A stretch of 64,000 nt of DNA from Glycomyces buryatensis (lineage in GTDB: Bacteria; Actinomycetota; Actinomycetes; Mycobacteriales; Micromonosporaceae), in contig NZ_STGY01000032.1 of the NCBI RefSeq assembly GCF_004912275.1, positions 992 through 64,991 of the forward strand. Reading direction: 5' to 3'. The notes beneath the pieces were generated by a model. It was not told where the DNA came from. It saw nothing but the letters and a program-made list of their open reading frames with translations, and did no database searches. Of this stretch, positions 36,361 to 44,337 are shown one piece after another (position 1 is the stretch's first letter; each line of letters opens with the position of its first letter). The translations under genes were made by a program, and so were the position numbers.

Positions 36361-36695
36361 CGTCGTTCCTCCTTGGGATCGGTGACGAGGCGTTCGAGCC
36401 GGTCGGTGCGAGCTTCCCAGACCCGACGCTGTTCGGCGAGCCAATCGTCGACAAGGGCGAGGCGGCCGCGCCTGAGTTCGCAGGTGCGCACCCGACCGGA
36501 CTTGACCGTGCGGACCAGACCGTTCGCCTCGAGGGTCCGCACGTGCTTCATGAACGAGGGAAGGGTCATCGGGAACTCGCGGGCGAGATCGCCCACGCTC
36601 ATCGGGCCACCGCCCAGGCGCCGGACGACAGCGCGGCGGGTCGGATCGGCGAGGGCTGCGAGGACGCCGTCAAGTTCCGACGAAAACTGTGCCAT
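36357..36695 (-). CDS. ArsR-family transcriptional regulator
   Basis: 112 aa from ATG 36695; ATG 36707 and GTG 36722 are alternatives, and GAGGAG (36715-36710) is not well spaced for any of them. Winged HTH: A-L-A-D-P-T-R-R-A-V-V-R-R-L, then S-V-G-D-L-A-R-E-F as the first helices and F-M-K-H-V-R-T-L-E-A-N-G-L as the recognition helix. No Cys, so not a metal sensor of the classic type. Probably represses its own three-gene operon. Confidence 0.9.
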   Translation of the reverse strand: MAQFSSELDGVLAALADPTRRAVVRRLGGGPMSVGDLAREFPMTLPSFMKHVRTLEANGLVRTVKSGRVRTCELRRGRLALVDDWLAEQRRVWEARTDRLERLVTDPKEERR

Positions 36696-36777
36696 GAGGC
36701 TAAGCATGCTCCTCGGAAACACTTAGCGCAAGAGCAAAGTATTCAGGCCGCCAAGGACGGCTCGAACACGGCCGTTC

Positions 36778-36834
36778 GCAAGCGGTCACAGGCGAACACA
36801 TGGGCCCCGCGAGGGGGCCATGGTGGTGTGGAGG
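36778..36834 (+). repeat. Dispersed intergenic hairpin repeat, copy A (diverged)
   Basis: Shares AGCGG-TCACA, CGAACACATGGGCCCCGCGAGG and GTGTGGA with copies at 40527 and 42187. Its main hairpin is imperfect (CATGGGCCCC against GGGGGCCATG). It lies in the divergent region between the ArsR operon and the GH43 gene, so it is not simply a terminator for a flanking gene. Confidence 0.75.
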
Positions 36835-36918
36835 TACTGCGTTCGGTCACGCGTTATACACTCGGCAAGCGCATTCCAATTTTCGGTGAACCTGATTTCG
36901 AAGGCATGGTCCCCCGCA

Positions 36919-38193
36919 ATGACCGACAACTTGATCGTCAACGGTGTTCCCTGGTTCGATGACCGAGGGGCGCCGGTCAACGCCCACGGCGGCTGCATCG
37001 TCGAGGAGGCCGGGCGCTACTACCTGTTCGGCGAGTACAAGACCGACGACGTGAACACGTTCATCGGCTTCTCCTGCTACTCCTCCCCCGACTTGGTGCA
37101 TTGGACTTTCGAAAGGATCGTCTTGCCGCGCCAAGACGACGGGCTCCTGGGACCGGGCCGGATCGGCGAGCGCGTCAAAGTGATGCGATGCCCGAGCACG
37201 CGCAAGTACATGATGTACATGCACTGCGACGATCTCGGATACACCGATCCGCACATCGGCATGGCCGTCGGCGACAGCATCGCCGGTGAGTACCGCTTCC
37301 AGGGCGCACTGCACTACCGTGATGCACCGATCCGCCGCTGGGACATGGGCACCTTCCAAGATCGCGAGGGCACCGGGTACCTCCTGGTGCACGAAGGCGA
37401 CATCTACCGTCTCAGCGCGGATTATGCGAGCGCGGAGGACCTGATCGCCTCGGGACTGGCCCCGGGAGGCGAGTCTCCGGCGATGCTCGAGCACGAGGGA
37501 CGGTACTTCCTGATGTTCTCGAACAAGACGAGCTGGGAACGCAATGACAATTACTACCTGTCGGCGCCGACCGTGCGGGGTCCGTGGACGCACCGGGGCC
37601 CTATCGCGCCAGAAGGCACGCTGACCCACAATTCGCAGTGCACCTTCGTGCTCCGGTTGCATCGCGACGGCAAGACCGTCCACATGTACATGGGGGACCG
37701 GTGGTCGTTCCCGCACCAGGCTTCGGCAGGAACCTACGTGTGGATGCCGCTGGACATCGAATCCGACTCGATCGCCTTGCCCCGCTTCCTCCCGAGCTGG
37801 AGTCCGGAGTCGTTCACGGAGAGGGACTTCAAAGGCGCGGAGCTGGAGGTCTGCTTCTCATCACGGGAGCGCGGTGCGTTCGTCGAGGTTCCGTTCTCCG
37901 GAGATCAAGTCGCCGTGTACGGCTCGGCTGACCGTAGCAGTGGCTACGCCTCGGTCGAAATCTTCGATGCGGCGGGGGATGAATGCGTCCGCGGGCTCCT
38001 GGTCGACTTCTACAGCCTGCAAGCGGATCGGGGGCTGCGATATGTCAGTCCGCGCCTTGCTGCGGGCGAATACCGGTTGCGCATCACCGTCACTGGTGAA
38101 GCGCCGGTGTGGACGGACAAGGCCCACAACCGCTTCGGCGCGGTCGACTGCTGCGTGACGGTCGACCGTCTGGTGGTGTCGCCGTCGCGCTGA
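36919..38193 (+). CDS. Glycoside hydrolase family 43-like protein
   Basis: 424 aa from ATG 36919; no strong ribosome site. A five-bladed beta-propeller glycosidase is suggested by the N-terminal V-N-A-H-G-G-C-I-V-E-E-A-G-R-Y-Y-L-F-G-E-Y, S-S-P-D-L-V-H-W, W-D-M-G-T-F-Q-D, E-S-P-A-M-L-E and M-Y-M-G-D-R-W blades. Residues from ~310 on resemble a beta-sandwich accessory module. There is no signal peptide, so it would act on imported oligosaccharides. Close to bacterial exo-galactosidase-like GH43 members, but the substrate is not readable. Convergent with the next hydrolase. Confidence 0.78.
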   Translation: MTDNLIVNGVPWFDDRGAPVNAHGGCIVEEAGRYYLFGEYKTDDVNTFIGFSCYSSPDLVHWTFERIVLPRQDDGLLGPGRIGERVKVMRCPSTRKYMMYMHCDDLGYTDPHIGMAVGDSIAGEYRFQGALHYRDAPIRRWDMGTFQDREGTGYLLVHEGDIYRLSADYASAEDLIASGLAPGGESPAMLEHEGRYFLMFSNKTSWERNDNYYLSAPTVRGPWTHRGPIAPEGTLTHNSQCTFVLRLHRDGKTVHMYMGDRWSFPHQASAGTYVWMPLDIESDSIALPRFLPSWSPESFTERDFKGAELEVCFSSRERGAFVEVPFSGDQVAVYGSADRSSGYASVEIFDAAGDECVRGLLVDFYSLQADRGLRYVSPRLAAGEYRLRITVTGEAPVWTDKAHNRFGAVDCCVTVDRLVVSPSR

Positions 38194-38224
38194 GGGCACG
38201 CCTGGTGCGGCCGATCGATCACGT

Positions 38225-39064
38225 TCACCGCGGGGCCGCGGAGAGCCCCAGTTCGTCGGCCAGCGCCGTAACGCCGTCGACGACCTGTCGGCCACCGGTC
38301 AGGGTGGGATCGTTGTGCCCGTATGCCTCGACCGCTACGACCATGGTCAGGACTCCGGCAGCCTCGGCGGCTTCGGCGACGGCCTTGCTCTGGCTCGCGG
38401 GGATGATCTCGTCGTTCTCGCTGTAGATCACGGTCACGGGCGCGCCGTTGGACGCGAGGTCGTCGACGATCGGGTAGCGGTCGCGCAGCATCAGCTTCAC
38501 CGGCAGGAGCGGGTAGTGCTCTTGGCCTGCGTCGGCGAGGCTGGTGAACGGGGAGCGCAGCACGAGTCCGGCGGGGTCGACCTCGGTGGACAGTCCGGTG
38601 GCGACGCCGGCGCCGATGCTCTCGCCGAACAGGAGGATGCGGTCGGCTTCGAAGCGTTCGCGCAGGTGGTCCCAGGCGGCGCGGGCGTCGGCGTAGAGGC
38701 CGTCCTGGCTCGGGAAGCCGGGGTTGCCGCCGTAGCCGCGGTACTCGAGGAGCAGGACGGTGAAGCCCTCGGCGGCCAGTGCGGTGCCGAGCTGTGCCCG
38801 CCCGGAGCGGTTTCCGGCGTTGCCGGGAGCGACGAGGACTGCCGACTCTCGGTCGAGTGAGGTGCCTGGTGCGAACTCCCAGGCGGTGAGGTCGAGTCCG
38901 TCGGCGGTGTGGAGCGTGACTTCTGTGGCCCCGCTGGGAACGGGGGGCGTGGACGTGTCGGGGTAGTAGATCAGGGCCCGCTGCCAAATCCAGGCCGCGA
39001 GGACCACCAGCGCCCCGACGATCAGGACGATGATGGAGAGACGGAGAAGCCCGGCCCAAGGCAT
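38225..39064 (-). CDS. Membrane-anchored alpha/beta hydrolase
   Basis: 279 aa. An N-terminal membrane span (L-L-R-L-S-I-I-V-L-I-V-G-A-L-V-V-L-A) and then an alpha/beta hydrolase of the BEM46/YhfK-like type: D-G-L-D-L-T-A-W, A-P-G-N-A-G-N (oxyanion loop), Y-R-G-Y-G-G-N, nucleophile G-E-S-I-G-A-G, Y-S-E-N-D-E and A-Y-G-H-N-D for acid and His. Probably faces outward or sits at the membrane. Substrate unknown. Confidence 0.88.
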   Translation of the reverse strand: MPWAGLLRLSIIVLIVGALVVLAAWIWQRALIYYPDTSTPPVPSGATEVTLHTADGLDLTAWEFAPGTSLDRESAVLVAPGNAGNRSGRAQLGTALAAEGFTVLLLEYRGYGGNPGFPSQDGLYADARAAWDHLRERFEADRILLFGESIGAGVATGLSTEVDPAGLVLRSPFTSLADAGQEHYPLLPVKLMLRDRYPIVDDLASNGAPVTVIYSENDEIIPASQSKAVAEAAEAAGVLTMVVAVEAYGHNDPTLTGGRQVVDGVTALADELGLSAAPR

Positions 39065-39246
39065 ACCAGCATTATGCAGCGAAACGGCGGCACGAGCGTC
39101 GCAGCCGCAGCGTCCGCAGTGACGCGACCTGGCCGGTTTCGGGCAGCGCCGGCCCCGCGCGAAGGTGCAATCAGCCCTACCCAGGACTGGAATTCCGCGC
39201 GGTGCTCTGCGACGATTGAGGCGTAGCCCGCTTCGGGAGGTGCGCC

Positions 39247-39651
39247 GTGGTCTACCGCGTCCTCGCCGACGTCGCGATGACGCTCCACTTCCTGTTCCTG
39301 GTGTACGTGCTGCTGGGCGGCTTCCTCGCCTGGCGCTGGCCCAGGGCGTGGTTCCCTCACGCCGCCGTGGTCGCCTACGGGCTGATCATCGCCGCGTTCG
39401 ACTTCGACTGCCCGCTCACTCCGGTCGAGCACTACCTGCGGCTGCGAGCCGGGCAGGCGGGGCTGGAGCCGACCGGGTTCATCGACACCTACATCGAAGG
39501 CGTCGTCTATCCCGTCGAATACATCCTCCCCGCCCGCGTCCTGGCCGCCCTGATCATCGCCGTCTCCTGGACTGGAGCGCTCCTCGCGGAGCGCCGCCGC
39601 CGGCTGCGGCCGACCGGTTCCACCACCTCCGGGCCCACGGTCACCCACTGA
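39247..39651 (+). CDS. DUF2784-family membrane protein
   Basis: 134 aa from GTG 39247 with GGGAGGTG upstream. Four hydrophobic segments; M-T-L-H-F-L-F-L-V-Y-V-L-L-G-G-F-L-A-W at the N-terminus and F-D-F-D-C-P-L-T-P-V-E-H-Y-L-R in the middle are hallmarks of DUF2784. Function unknown. Monocistronic. Confidence 0.92.
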   Translation: MVYRVLADVAMTLHFLFLVYVLLGGFLAWRWPRAWFPHAAVVAYGLIIAAFDFDCPLTPVEHYLRLRAGQAGLEPTGFIDTYIEGVVYPVEYILPARVLAALIIAVSWTGALLAERRRRLRPTGSTTSGPTVTH

Positions 39652-39759
39652 TCATTCGCGCTGGTCGGGTTCGTCGCAGTGGGCGGCGATCGCGGCCCTG
39701 GCCGTGTGCTCGAGTGCGACTGCGGCATCCCATCCGGTGGACGTGGGACCTGACCCTGT

Positions 39760-40455
39760 TCACTCGACCCAGGGGATGAAGTCCGACCGGCCTCCCCACG
39801 ATCCGTGCTCGGACAGCGGCCGGAAACGCAGCGTCGTGAACTCGCGGTGGAAGTCCCGTCGGTCCCGTTCGGCCATCGCCTTGCCGTGGAGACGGGCGGC
39901 GTCGCCGTCGTCGCGTCCGAAGACCATGCCCGTCATCGCGCGAGCGCTGGTCCAGACCGAGAACGTGGAGACCGTTCGGGGCGGCCGCATCGCCGCGAGT
40001 GCCAGCGTCGTTTCGGGGTGATCCCGAACCTGACGTTCGACGGGCCTGCCCCAGTGGAGGAAACGCGGCAGTTCGGGTAGACGCATTCGGGCGAGCGTCA
40101 CCGCGACCACGGGCTCGGCGGGATCGGTCCGCTCGGCTTCGGCGGGGAGGTGGGCCAGTTCCCGCACCGTGCCCCAGCGGCGCAGGAACTCGAGCCTCAC
40201 GTGCCACCCGCCGCCGAGCCTTCGGCCGAACGGGTGCCGCGCGAGGAATTCCTCGAGCGCCGCCGCTTCGGCCCACTCGGCGAATACGGCGAGGCGTCGG
40301 ATCTGCATCCGACGCGGAGACACCACGGGTGCACCCAACTGCATCCCGGCGAGCACCTCGATGTGATGCAGCCCCGATGCCGAAGGTGGACCGAGGAGCG
40401 CACCGACCGCTTCGCGCATCGGTATCTGAGCGAGATGGAACGAGTGAAGACTCAT
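39760..40455 (-). CDS. CrtA-like (spheroidene monooxygenase family) protein
   Basis: 231 aa from ATG 40455; the frame upstream runs through the hairpin repeat and is not coding. H-S-F-H-L-A-Q-I-P at the start, R-R-L-A-V-F-A-E-W in the middle, and V-S-T-F-S-V-W-T-S-A-R-A-M-T-G-M-V-F-G near residue 180 followed by F-T-T-L-R-F-R-P-L-S-E-H-G-S-W resemble the CrtA family. In carotenoid gene sets CrtA oxidises carotenes; no carotenoid genes are nearby here, so the substrate is open. The assignment is moderate. Confidence 0.6.
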   Translation of the reverse strand: MSLHSFHLAQIPMREAVGALLGPPSASGLHHIEVLAGMQLGAPVVSPRRMQIRRLAVFAEWAEAAALEEFLARHPFGRRLGGGWHVRLEFLRRWGTVRELAHLPAEAERTDPAEPVVAVTLARMRLPELPRFLHWGRPVERQVRDHPETTLALAAMRPPRTVSTFSVWTSARAMTGMVFGRDDGDAARLHGKAMAERDRRDFHREFTTLRFRPLSEHGSWGGRSDFIPWVE

Positions 40456-40526
40456 GGGTGAGATCCAACCCGAGAATGCGCCGGATTGCGAGGTGTCGTC
40501 GCGAGTTTGTGATGACGCCAGCTGAA

Positions 40527-40591
40527 GCCGCTCACAAGCGGGCACAGACGAACACATGGGCCCCGCAAGGGGGCCCATGTGGGTGCGTGGA
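40527..40591 (+). repeat. Dispersed intergenic hairpin repeat, copy B
   Basis: ~65 nt nearly identical to copy C (42187). Contains a small hairpin CCGCT-CACA-AGCGG, a spacer GGCACAGACGAAC, and a strong hairpin ACATGGGCCCC / GGGGCCCATGT (40554-40564 and 40570-40580) followed by GGGTGCGTGGA. Located between the CrtA-like and VOC genes. Confidence 0.85.
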
Positions 40592-40648
40592 CCCTCCGGC
40601 CGCAAACTACGACTCAAAGCACCAGGTCAAGGCCATACTGGCCGTGCA

Positions 40649-41074
40649 TCAGGACGGGTCAGGATCGCCGAGGACGTCCATGACCCAGGTGACGCCGAAG
40701 CGGTCCTTCAACATCCCGTAGAGGGCGGCCCACGGCGAGGGGCCGAGCGGCTGCACGATGGTCGCGCCCTTCGCGAGTCCCTTCCAGGCAGAGGTGATCT
40801 CCTCGACGTCGTCGCCGCGGACCGACACGAAGAACGGGTCCTCGCCCCGGCTCCACGAGCGCGACCCCGGCACGTCGTAGGCCATCACCCTGAACCCGTT
40901 CGCGGCCACGACTTGACCCCACACGATGTGTTCGGCCTCGGCAGGGTCCTGGACGTTCCCCATGTCGCGGTAGGTGGTGATGACGAGGTCACCACCGAAG
41001 GCGGACTCGTAGAACTCCAGCGCCGCCCGAGCGTCCCCGCGGAAGTTGAGATGGGGCGTGACATTCACGGTCAT
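40649..41074 (-). CDS. VOC/PhnB-like protein
   Basis: 141 aa. Starts V-N-V-T-P-H-L-N-F-R-G-D-A-R-A-A-L-E-F-Y, typical of the PhnB/3-demethylubiquinone-like VOC subfamily, and ends D-R-F-G-V-T-W-V-M-D-V. H7 and E50 positions are compatible with metal binding but this subfamily is often non-catalytic. Divergent from a WYL regulator with a perfect operator-like palindrome between them, so it is probably its target. Confidence 0.88.
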   Translation of the reverse strand: MTVNVTPHLNFRGDARAALEFYESAFGGDLVITTYRDMGNVQDPAEAEHIVWGQVVAANGFRVMAYDVPGSRSWSRGEDPFFVSVRGDDVEEITSAWKGLAKGATIVQPLGPSPWAALYGMLKDRFGVTWVMDVLGDPDPS

Positions 41075-41142
41075 GTGTTGCTCCTTGCTCGATTGCCTGC
41101 CGCCGGGCGGCCTTCGCCCGACGCGTCACCAGGCTGGCAGCA

Positions 41143-41167
41143 GTAGCGGACAGAGAATGTCCGCTAC
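41143..41167. promoter_or_regulatory. Operator-like perfect inverted repeat
   Basis: GTAGCGGACA (41143-41152), 5-nt spacer GAGAA, TGTCCGCTAC (41158-41167): a perfect 10-bp dyad centred 32 nt before the WYL start and 81 nt before the VOC start. Position and symmetry fit the binding site of the divergently encoded YafY/WYL regulator. Confidence 0.78.
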
Positions 41168-41186
41168 CAATGGCAGGATTGCGGCC

Positions 41187-42149
41187 ATGGCCGAAACCTC
41201 ATCGCGGATGCTCAAGCTCCTGTCGCTGCTCCAGGTACCCCGAGGCTGGCCGGGCGGGGAGTTGGCCGCACGCCTGGAGGTGAGCGAGCGCACCGTGCGG
41301 CGCGATGTCGATCGCCTGCGCGAGCTCGGGTACCGCATTCACGCGGGCAAGGGGCCGCATAGCGGCTACCGTCTCGAGGCGGGGTCGGCCCTCCCGCCAC
41401 TGCTGTTCGACGATGAGCAAGCGGTCGCGCTTACCGTGGTGCTCAAGACCGTCACCGGTGCGGGCCTAGAGGAGGCAGCGGCGCGCACGCTTGCGACGAT
41501 CCGCCAGGTCCTGCCCTCCCGGCTTCGCCATCGTGTCGACACGTTGCAGGTCACCGCCGTTCCATCCCGCCCTGAACCGGCCGGGCCACCGGTCGGGCCC
41601 GACGAGCTTGTGGCGCTCGGCGCCGCCGTGCGGGCCCGTGAAGAGCTGCGATTCGACTACGCCGCCCACGGAGAGGAGACTCGACGCCGGACACAACCGC
41701 ACCACATCGTCACCTGGGGTGGACGCTGGTATCTGATCGCATGGGATCTCGACCGTCACGATTGGCGCGTCTTCCGGGTCGACCGGATCGCGCCTCGCTC
41801 CCCGAACGGGCCACGTTTCACTCCGCGCGAGCTACCCGGAGGCGACGTACAGGACTTCGTGCGTGCCAGATTCAAAGGATCGGACGGCCCCGATGTCTGG
41901 CCCTGCACCGGAGCAGCGGTCCTCGCCATGCCCGCCGCAGTTGCGGCCCCCTTCGTCGGTGACGCTGTCGTCGAGGATCTCGGCTCGGAGCGGTGCCGGC
42001 TCACCCTCGGCTCATGGTCGTGGGCCGCGCTGGCCACAGCGATCGGCCGGTTCGACGCCGACATCGAGTCCGTGCACCCGCCCGAACTCGCGTCTACCTT
42101 CGCCCGCCTGGCCGACCGATTCGCCGCCGCCGCGGATTCGAGTCGCTAG
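41187..42149 (+). CDS. HTH-WYL domain transcriptional regulator (YafY type)
   Basis: 320 aa from ATG 41187. N-terminal DeoR-like HTH: M-L-K-L-L-S-L-L-Q with G-G-E-L-A-A-R-L-E-V-S-E-R-T-V-R-R-D-V as the recognition part. Central WYL domain: R-F-D-Y, R-R-T-Q-P-H-H-I-V, then R-W-Y-L-I-A-W-D carrying the W-Y-L motif, and V-F-R-V-D-R-I. WYL proteins sense ligands or nucleic acid and regulate neighbours. Overlap of its likely promoter with a perfect dyad argues for autoregulation and control of the VOC gene. Confidence 0.92.
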   Translation: MAETSSRMLKLLSLLQVPRGWPGGELAARLEVSERTVRRDVDRLRELGYRIHAGKGPHSGYRLEAGSALPPLLFDDEQAVALTVVLKTVTGAGLEEAAARTLATIRQVLPSRLRHRVDTLQVTAVPSRPEPAGPPVGPDELVALGAAVRAREELRFDYAAHGEETRRRTQPHHIVTWGGRWYLIAWDLDRHDWRVFRVDRIAPRSPNGPRFTPRELPGGDVQDFVRARFKGSDGPDVWPCTGAAVLAMPAAVAAPFVGDAVVEDLGSERCRLTLGSWSWAALATAIGRFDADIESVHPPELASTFARLADRFAAAADSSR

Positions 42150-42186
42150 ATGAGGAGTCCGGCAGGAGCCCCGGGGACGCCGATCG

Positions 42187-42252
42187 CAGCCGCTCACAAG
42201 CGGGCACAGACGAACACATGGGCCCCGCGAGGGGCCCATGTGGGTGTGTGGA
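42187..42252 (+). repeat. Dispersed intergenic hairpin repeat, copy C
   Basis: ~64 nt nearly identical to copy B. Small hairpin CCGCT-CACA-AGCGG, then a perfect 11-bp hairpin ACATGGGCCCC / GGGGCCCATGT (42216-42226 and 42231-42241) with a GCGA loop and GGGTGTGTGGA after it. It lies 37 nt after the WYL gene. Confidence 0.85.
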
Positions 42253-42568
42253 GCTGGCAACGGCCTACTTGAACCCATCACCCCAGCTCAACACCCACGC
42301 AAACCGGCTCCCTGACCTCTTCAACCGCCCTACCCGAAATCCTGACCCCTGCCCCGCGCCCGACCAGCCCAAACCCCGGTCATCAAACGGAAGACCCTGG
42401 GCCCTTGACCGGCGCCTCTCCGACGCGGATCGTGCCGCGATCGTGAGCGAGTACGAGGCAGGCGTACTCCAGAAGACGCTCGCAGAGAAGTACGGCATCA
42501 GCCGCTCCAGCGTCAAACGCCTCGTCAGGGAAGCCCGGGATGAACAGAGACGAGACACGCGCCGGTGA
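42248..42568 (+). CDS. Small HTH protein
   Basis: About 106 aa if GTG 42248 is the start; that GTG is inside the hairpin repeat, so the true start is uncertain and the 5' end may be truncated. The last ~50 residues are a resolvase-type HTH: L-S-D-A-D-R-A-A-I-V-S-E-Y-E-A-G, then T-L-A-E-K-Y-G-I-S-R-S-S-V-K-R-L-V. Such proteins are usual companions of recombinases or transposases. It is antisense to the C-terminal third of the hypothetical gene 42383-43219. Confidence 0.45.
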   Translation: MELATAYLNPSPQLNTHANRLPDLFNRPTRNPDPCPAPDQPKPRSSNGRPWALDRRLSDADRAAIVSEYEAGVLQKTLAEKYGISRSSVKRLVREARDEQRRDTRR

Positions 42569-43219
42569 CCTTTGACCATCGGGACAGCTCAGGTATCCCG
42601 CTGCGCGCGCCTGGTTCCATGTTCCGATGGCTAAGCAGCGCCGGTCGGATGTCGGGCACGATCGACCTTCAACGACCGCCGAGCAATGCTCGCGAAATGC
42701 CACCTCGGCAGCTTCTTGCGAGCCGTACCAGTAGGTCCAGTCGTCTTCAAGCTCGCCGGACGAAAGCCATAGGTCCAACCAAAGCATCGAATCACAGCAG
42801 CGAGACGATCCATCGTCGAAGTACCTCATGAACCACCACAACACGTTCGAGAGGCTGTCGACGAACCCGACGCTCCCGGCGAGGTAGCTGGCCGAAGTCT
42901 CTTTTACTCGCCGACTCACCACGGCCTCACGGGTTGGAAGAAAGATCCCGAGTTGTCCGGCCACGACAGGGATCAGATCACGGATGTCGCGGGTCTGACT
43001 GCGGTCCAGCCCAGCGAGCTCAACCAGTGCAGGGGTATCGAGGCCGCGCGCAAGGGCATGCGCCGCCTCCATCGGCACATCGACACCACCATCGAAGTCG
43101 TAGACGAAGTCCTCGAAGACACGAACCAACTGCTGCATCGCCCAAGCATGCAAAACCGGGCGCAGACCTGCCAACGAGATTCCGGCGAGCACTGGCATGG
43201 TCGAGGGGCCAGAACTCAA
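42383..43219 (-). CDS. Hypothetical protein, C-terminus doubtful
   Basis: 278 codons from TTG 43219, which overlaps the stop of the next gene (TTGA); ATG 43198 is an alternative. The N-terminal two thirds look coding, with A-H-A-L-A-R-G-L-D-T-P-A-L-V-E-L-A-G, a pattern seen in actinobacterial hypotheticals, and L-S-N-V-L-W-W-F-M-R-Y-F. The last ~60 residues are antisense to a convincing HTH and probably exist because the original stop was lost. No function assigned. Confidence 0.5.
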   Translation of the reverse strand: MSSGPSTMPVLAGISLAGLRPVLHAWAMQQLVRVFEDFVYDFDGGVDVPMEAAHALARGLDTPALVELAGLDRSQTRDIRDLIPVVAGQLGIFLPTREAVVSRRVKETSASYLAGSVGFVDSLSNVLWWFMRYFDDGSSRCCDSMLWLDLWLSSGELEDDWTYWYGSQEAAEVAFREHCSAVVEGRSCPTSDRRCLAIGTWNQARAAGYLSCPDGQRSPARVSSLFIPGFPDEAFDAGAADAVLLCERLLEYACLVLAHDRGTIRVGEAPVKGPGSSV

Positions 43220-43941
43220 ACCGTCGCGTTTGAGGCGTCTCCCGGCAGCGGCAACCAGACCGTTTCGAGGAACTCGTCCTCCTCGATCATCGTCAGCAGC
43301 TCTGGGGGGCCGTAGACCTTCGTTCCCGACAAGTCCCAGTCGGTATAAACCAGCCAGGATCGGTCAACAGGCCAAATGTTCGCCGGGCCGTAATGGACGT
43401 CGAGCTGCTCAAGGGCCTCCAAGTCACGAAGGTGGCCTCGGAATACGCGCGGGCTGGCCTGCGGATCTCGGAGAAATGCAGGATGAGCGTACGCAACCAA
43501 GTCCGGACCTGAGAAACGCTGCAAAATGTCAGCAAGACAGCGGAAGCTCTCCCGATCCAAGCTGCCCCAATCCGGCCACCTGATCGTCTCCCACAGTCCG
43601 TCCCCTTGCCGAACTGAAGGGAACGCCCGAAACGAGGGCACTCGATATTGCGGCGCTACATGCTGCGCCACCAACGGATCTCCAGTTCGCTCGGCCAGCT
43701 CATGCCAACGCAGCCGCCGCCACCCCGGTCCGGGATCAGCGGGCCACCCCGACTTGTCGGCCTCATCCTCATCCTGAGCCCTTCGATGAGCAGCAAGGGC
43801 CTCGGTCTCCGCCTCATACATGGCATGCAGAATCCAAAGCCCTGCAGGATACGGCGGAGGCCCGAACCCGGTGACCTCCTGCCCGCAGACATCGACCAGC
43901 CAACCGAGCTCACGCTCATCAACTTCCGACCACCGATCCAC
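43216..43941 (-). CDS. Hypothetical protein
   Basis: 241 aa, Trp-rich and acidic: W-S-E-V-D-E-R-E-L-G-W-L near the start, G-P-G-W-R-R-L-R-W-H-E-L-A, W-P-D-W-G-S-L-D. Two-gene unit with the downstream 278-codon gene. The L-V-Y-T-D-W-D-L-S-G-T-K-V-Y-G-P segment resembles SMI1/immunity-like folds in character but I cannot assign a family. No membrane span. Confidence 0.6.
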   Translation of the reverse strand: MDRWSEVDERELGWLVDVCGQEVTGFGPPPYPAGLWILHAMYEAETEALAAHRRAQDEDEADKSGWPADPGPGWRRLRWHELAERTGDPLVAQHVAPQYRVPSFRAFPSVRQGDGLWETIRWPDWGSLDRESFRCLADILQRFSGPDLVAYAHPAFLRDPQASPRVFRGHLRDLEALEQLDVHYGPANIWPVDRSWLVYTDWDLSGTKVYGPPELLTMIEEDEFLETVWLPLPGDASNATV

Positions 43942-43969
43942 CGACGCAGCCTAGCGAAAACCCGCCGAA

Positions 43970-44261
43970 CACTCGGCAACCGTGGCCGAGGCCAAACTGC
44001 TGTGTGCCGTCGATGATGACGAAGCCCCGGCCCGAACGCTTCTCGTGGCGCAGGCCGGACCGCAACCGCGGCGCCGGTCAAGAGCAGGTCGAGGAGCTCG
44101 TTCCCCCGCCTGGCAGCGGTGGCCCGCGAGATCCCGAACCCTGGGGTGAGCAGCTCGTGGGTATGGCCCTGGTGCAGGTAGGAGAGGGTGAGCAGCGCCT
44201 GGTTGCCGGGGCCGAGGGCCCGGCAGCTTGCGTCCCAGGGACTTTCGCTCACACACTGCAA
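43970..44261 (-). pseudogene. Remnant of an IS5-like transposase
   Basis: One frame (from 44261) reads N-Q-A-L-L-T-L-S-Y-L-H-Q-G-H-T then G-F-G-I-S-R-A-T-A-A-R-R, the HTH_Tnp_4-like start of IS5-group transposases. The continuation, K-R-S-G-R-G-F-V-I-I-D-G-T-Q with the first catalytic Asp of the DDE domain, is in another frame, so a frameshift separates them. Nothing matching the rest of the DDE domain follows. Inverted repeats were not identified. Confidence 0.6.
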
Positions 44262-44337
44262 TTGTCACCCTGCCGAGATACATCAATGGCCACCGCCCCC
44301 CAGACACGAGACAGAGGCAGATAGAATTCTCGGCGTG

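Noticed and set aside
42248-42257. GTGGAGCTG as left attachment repeat matching the ssrA end
   Set aside because: Only 9 bp match and the T-loop sequence is missing, so chance explains it.
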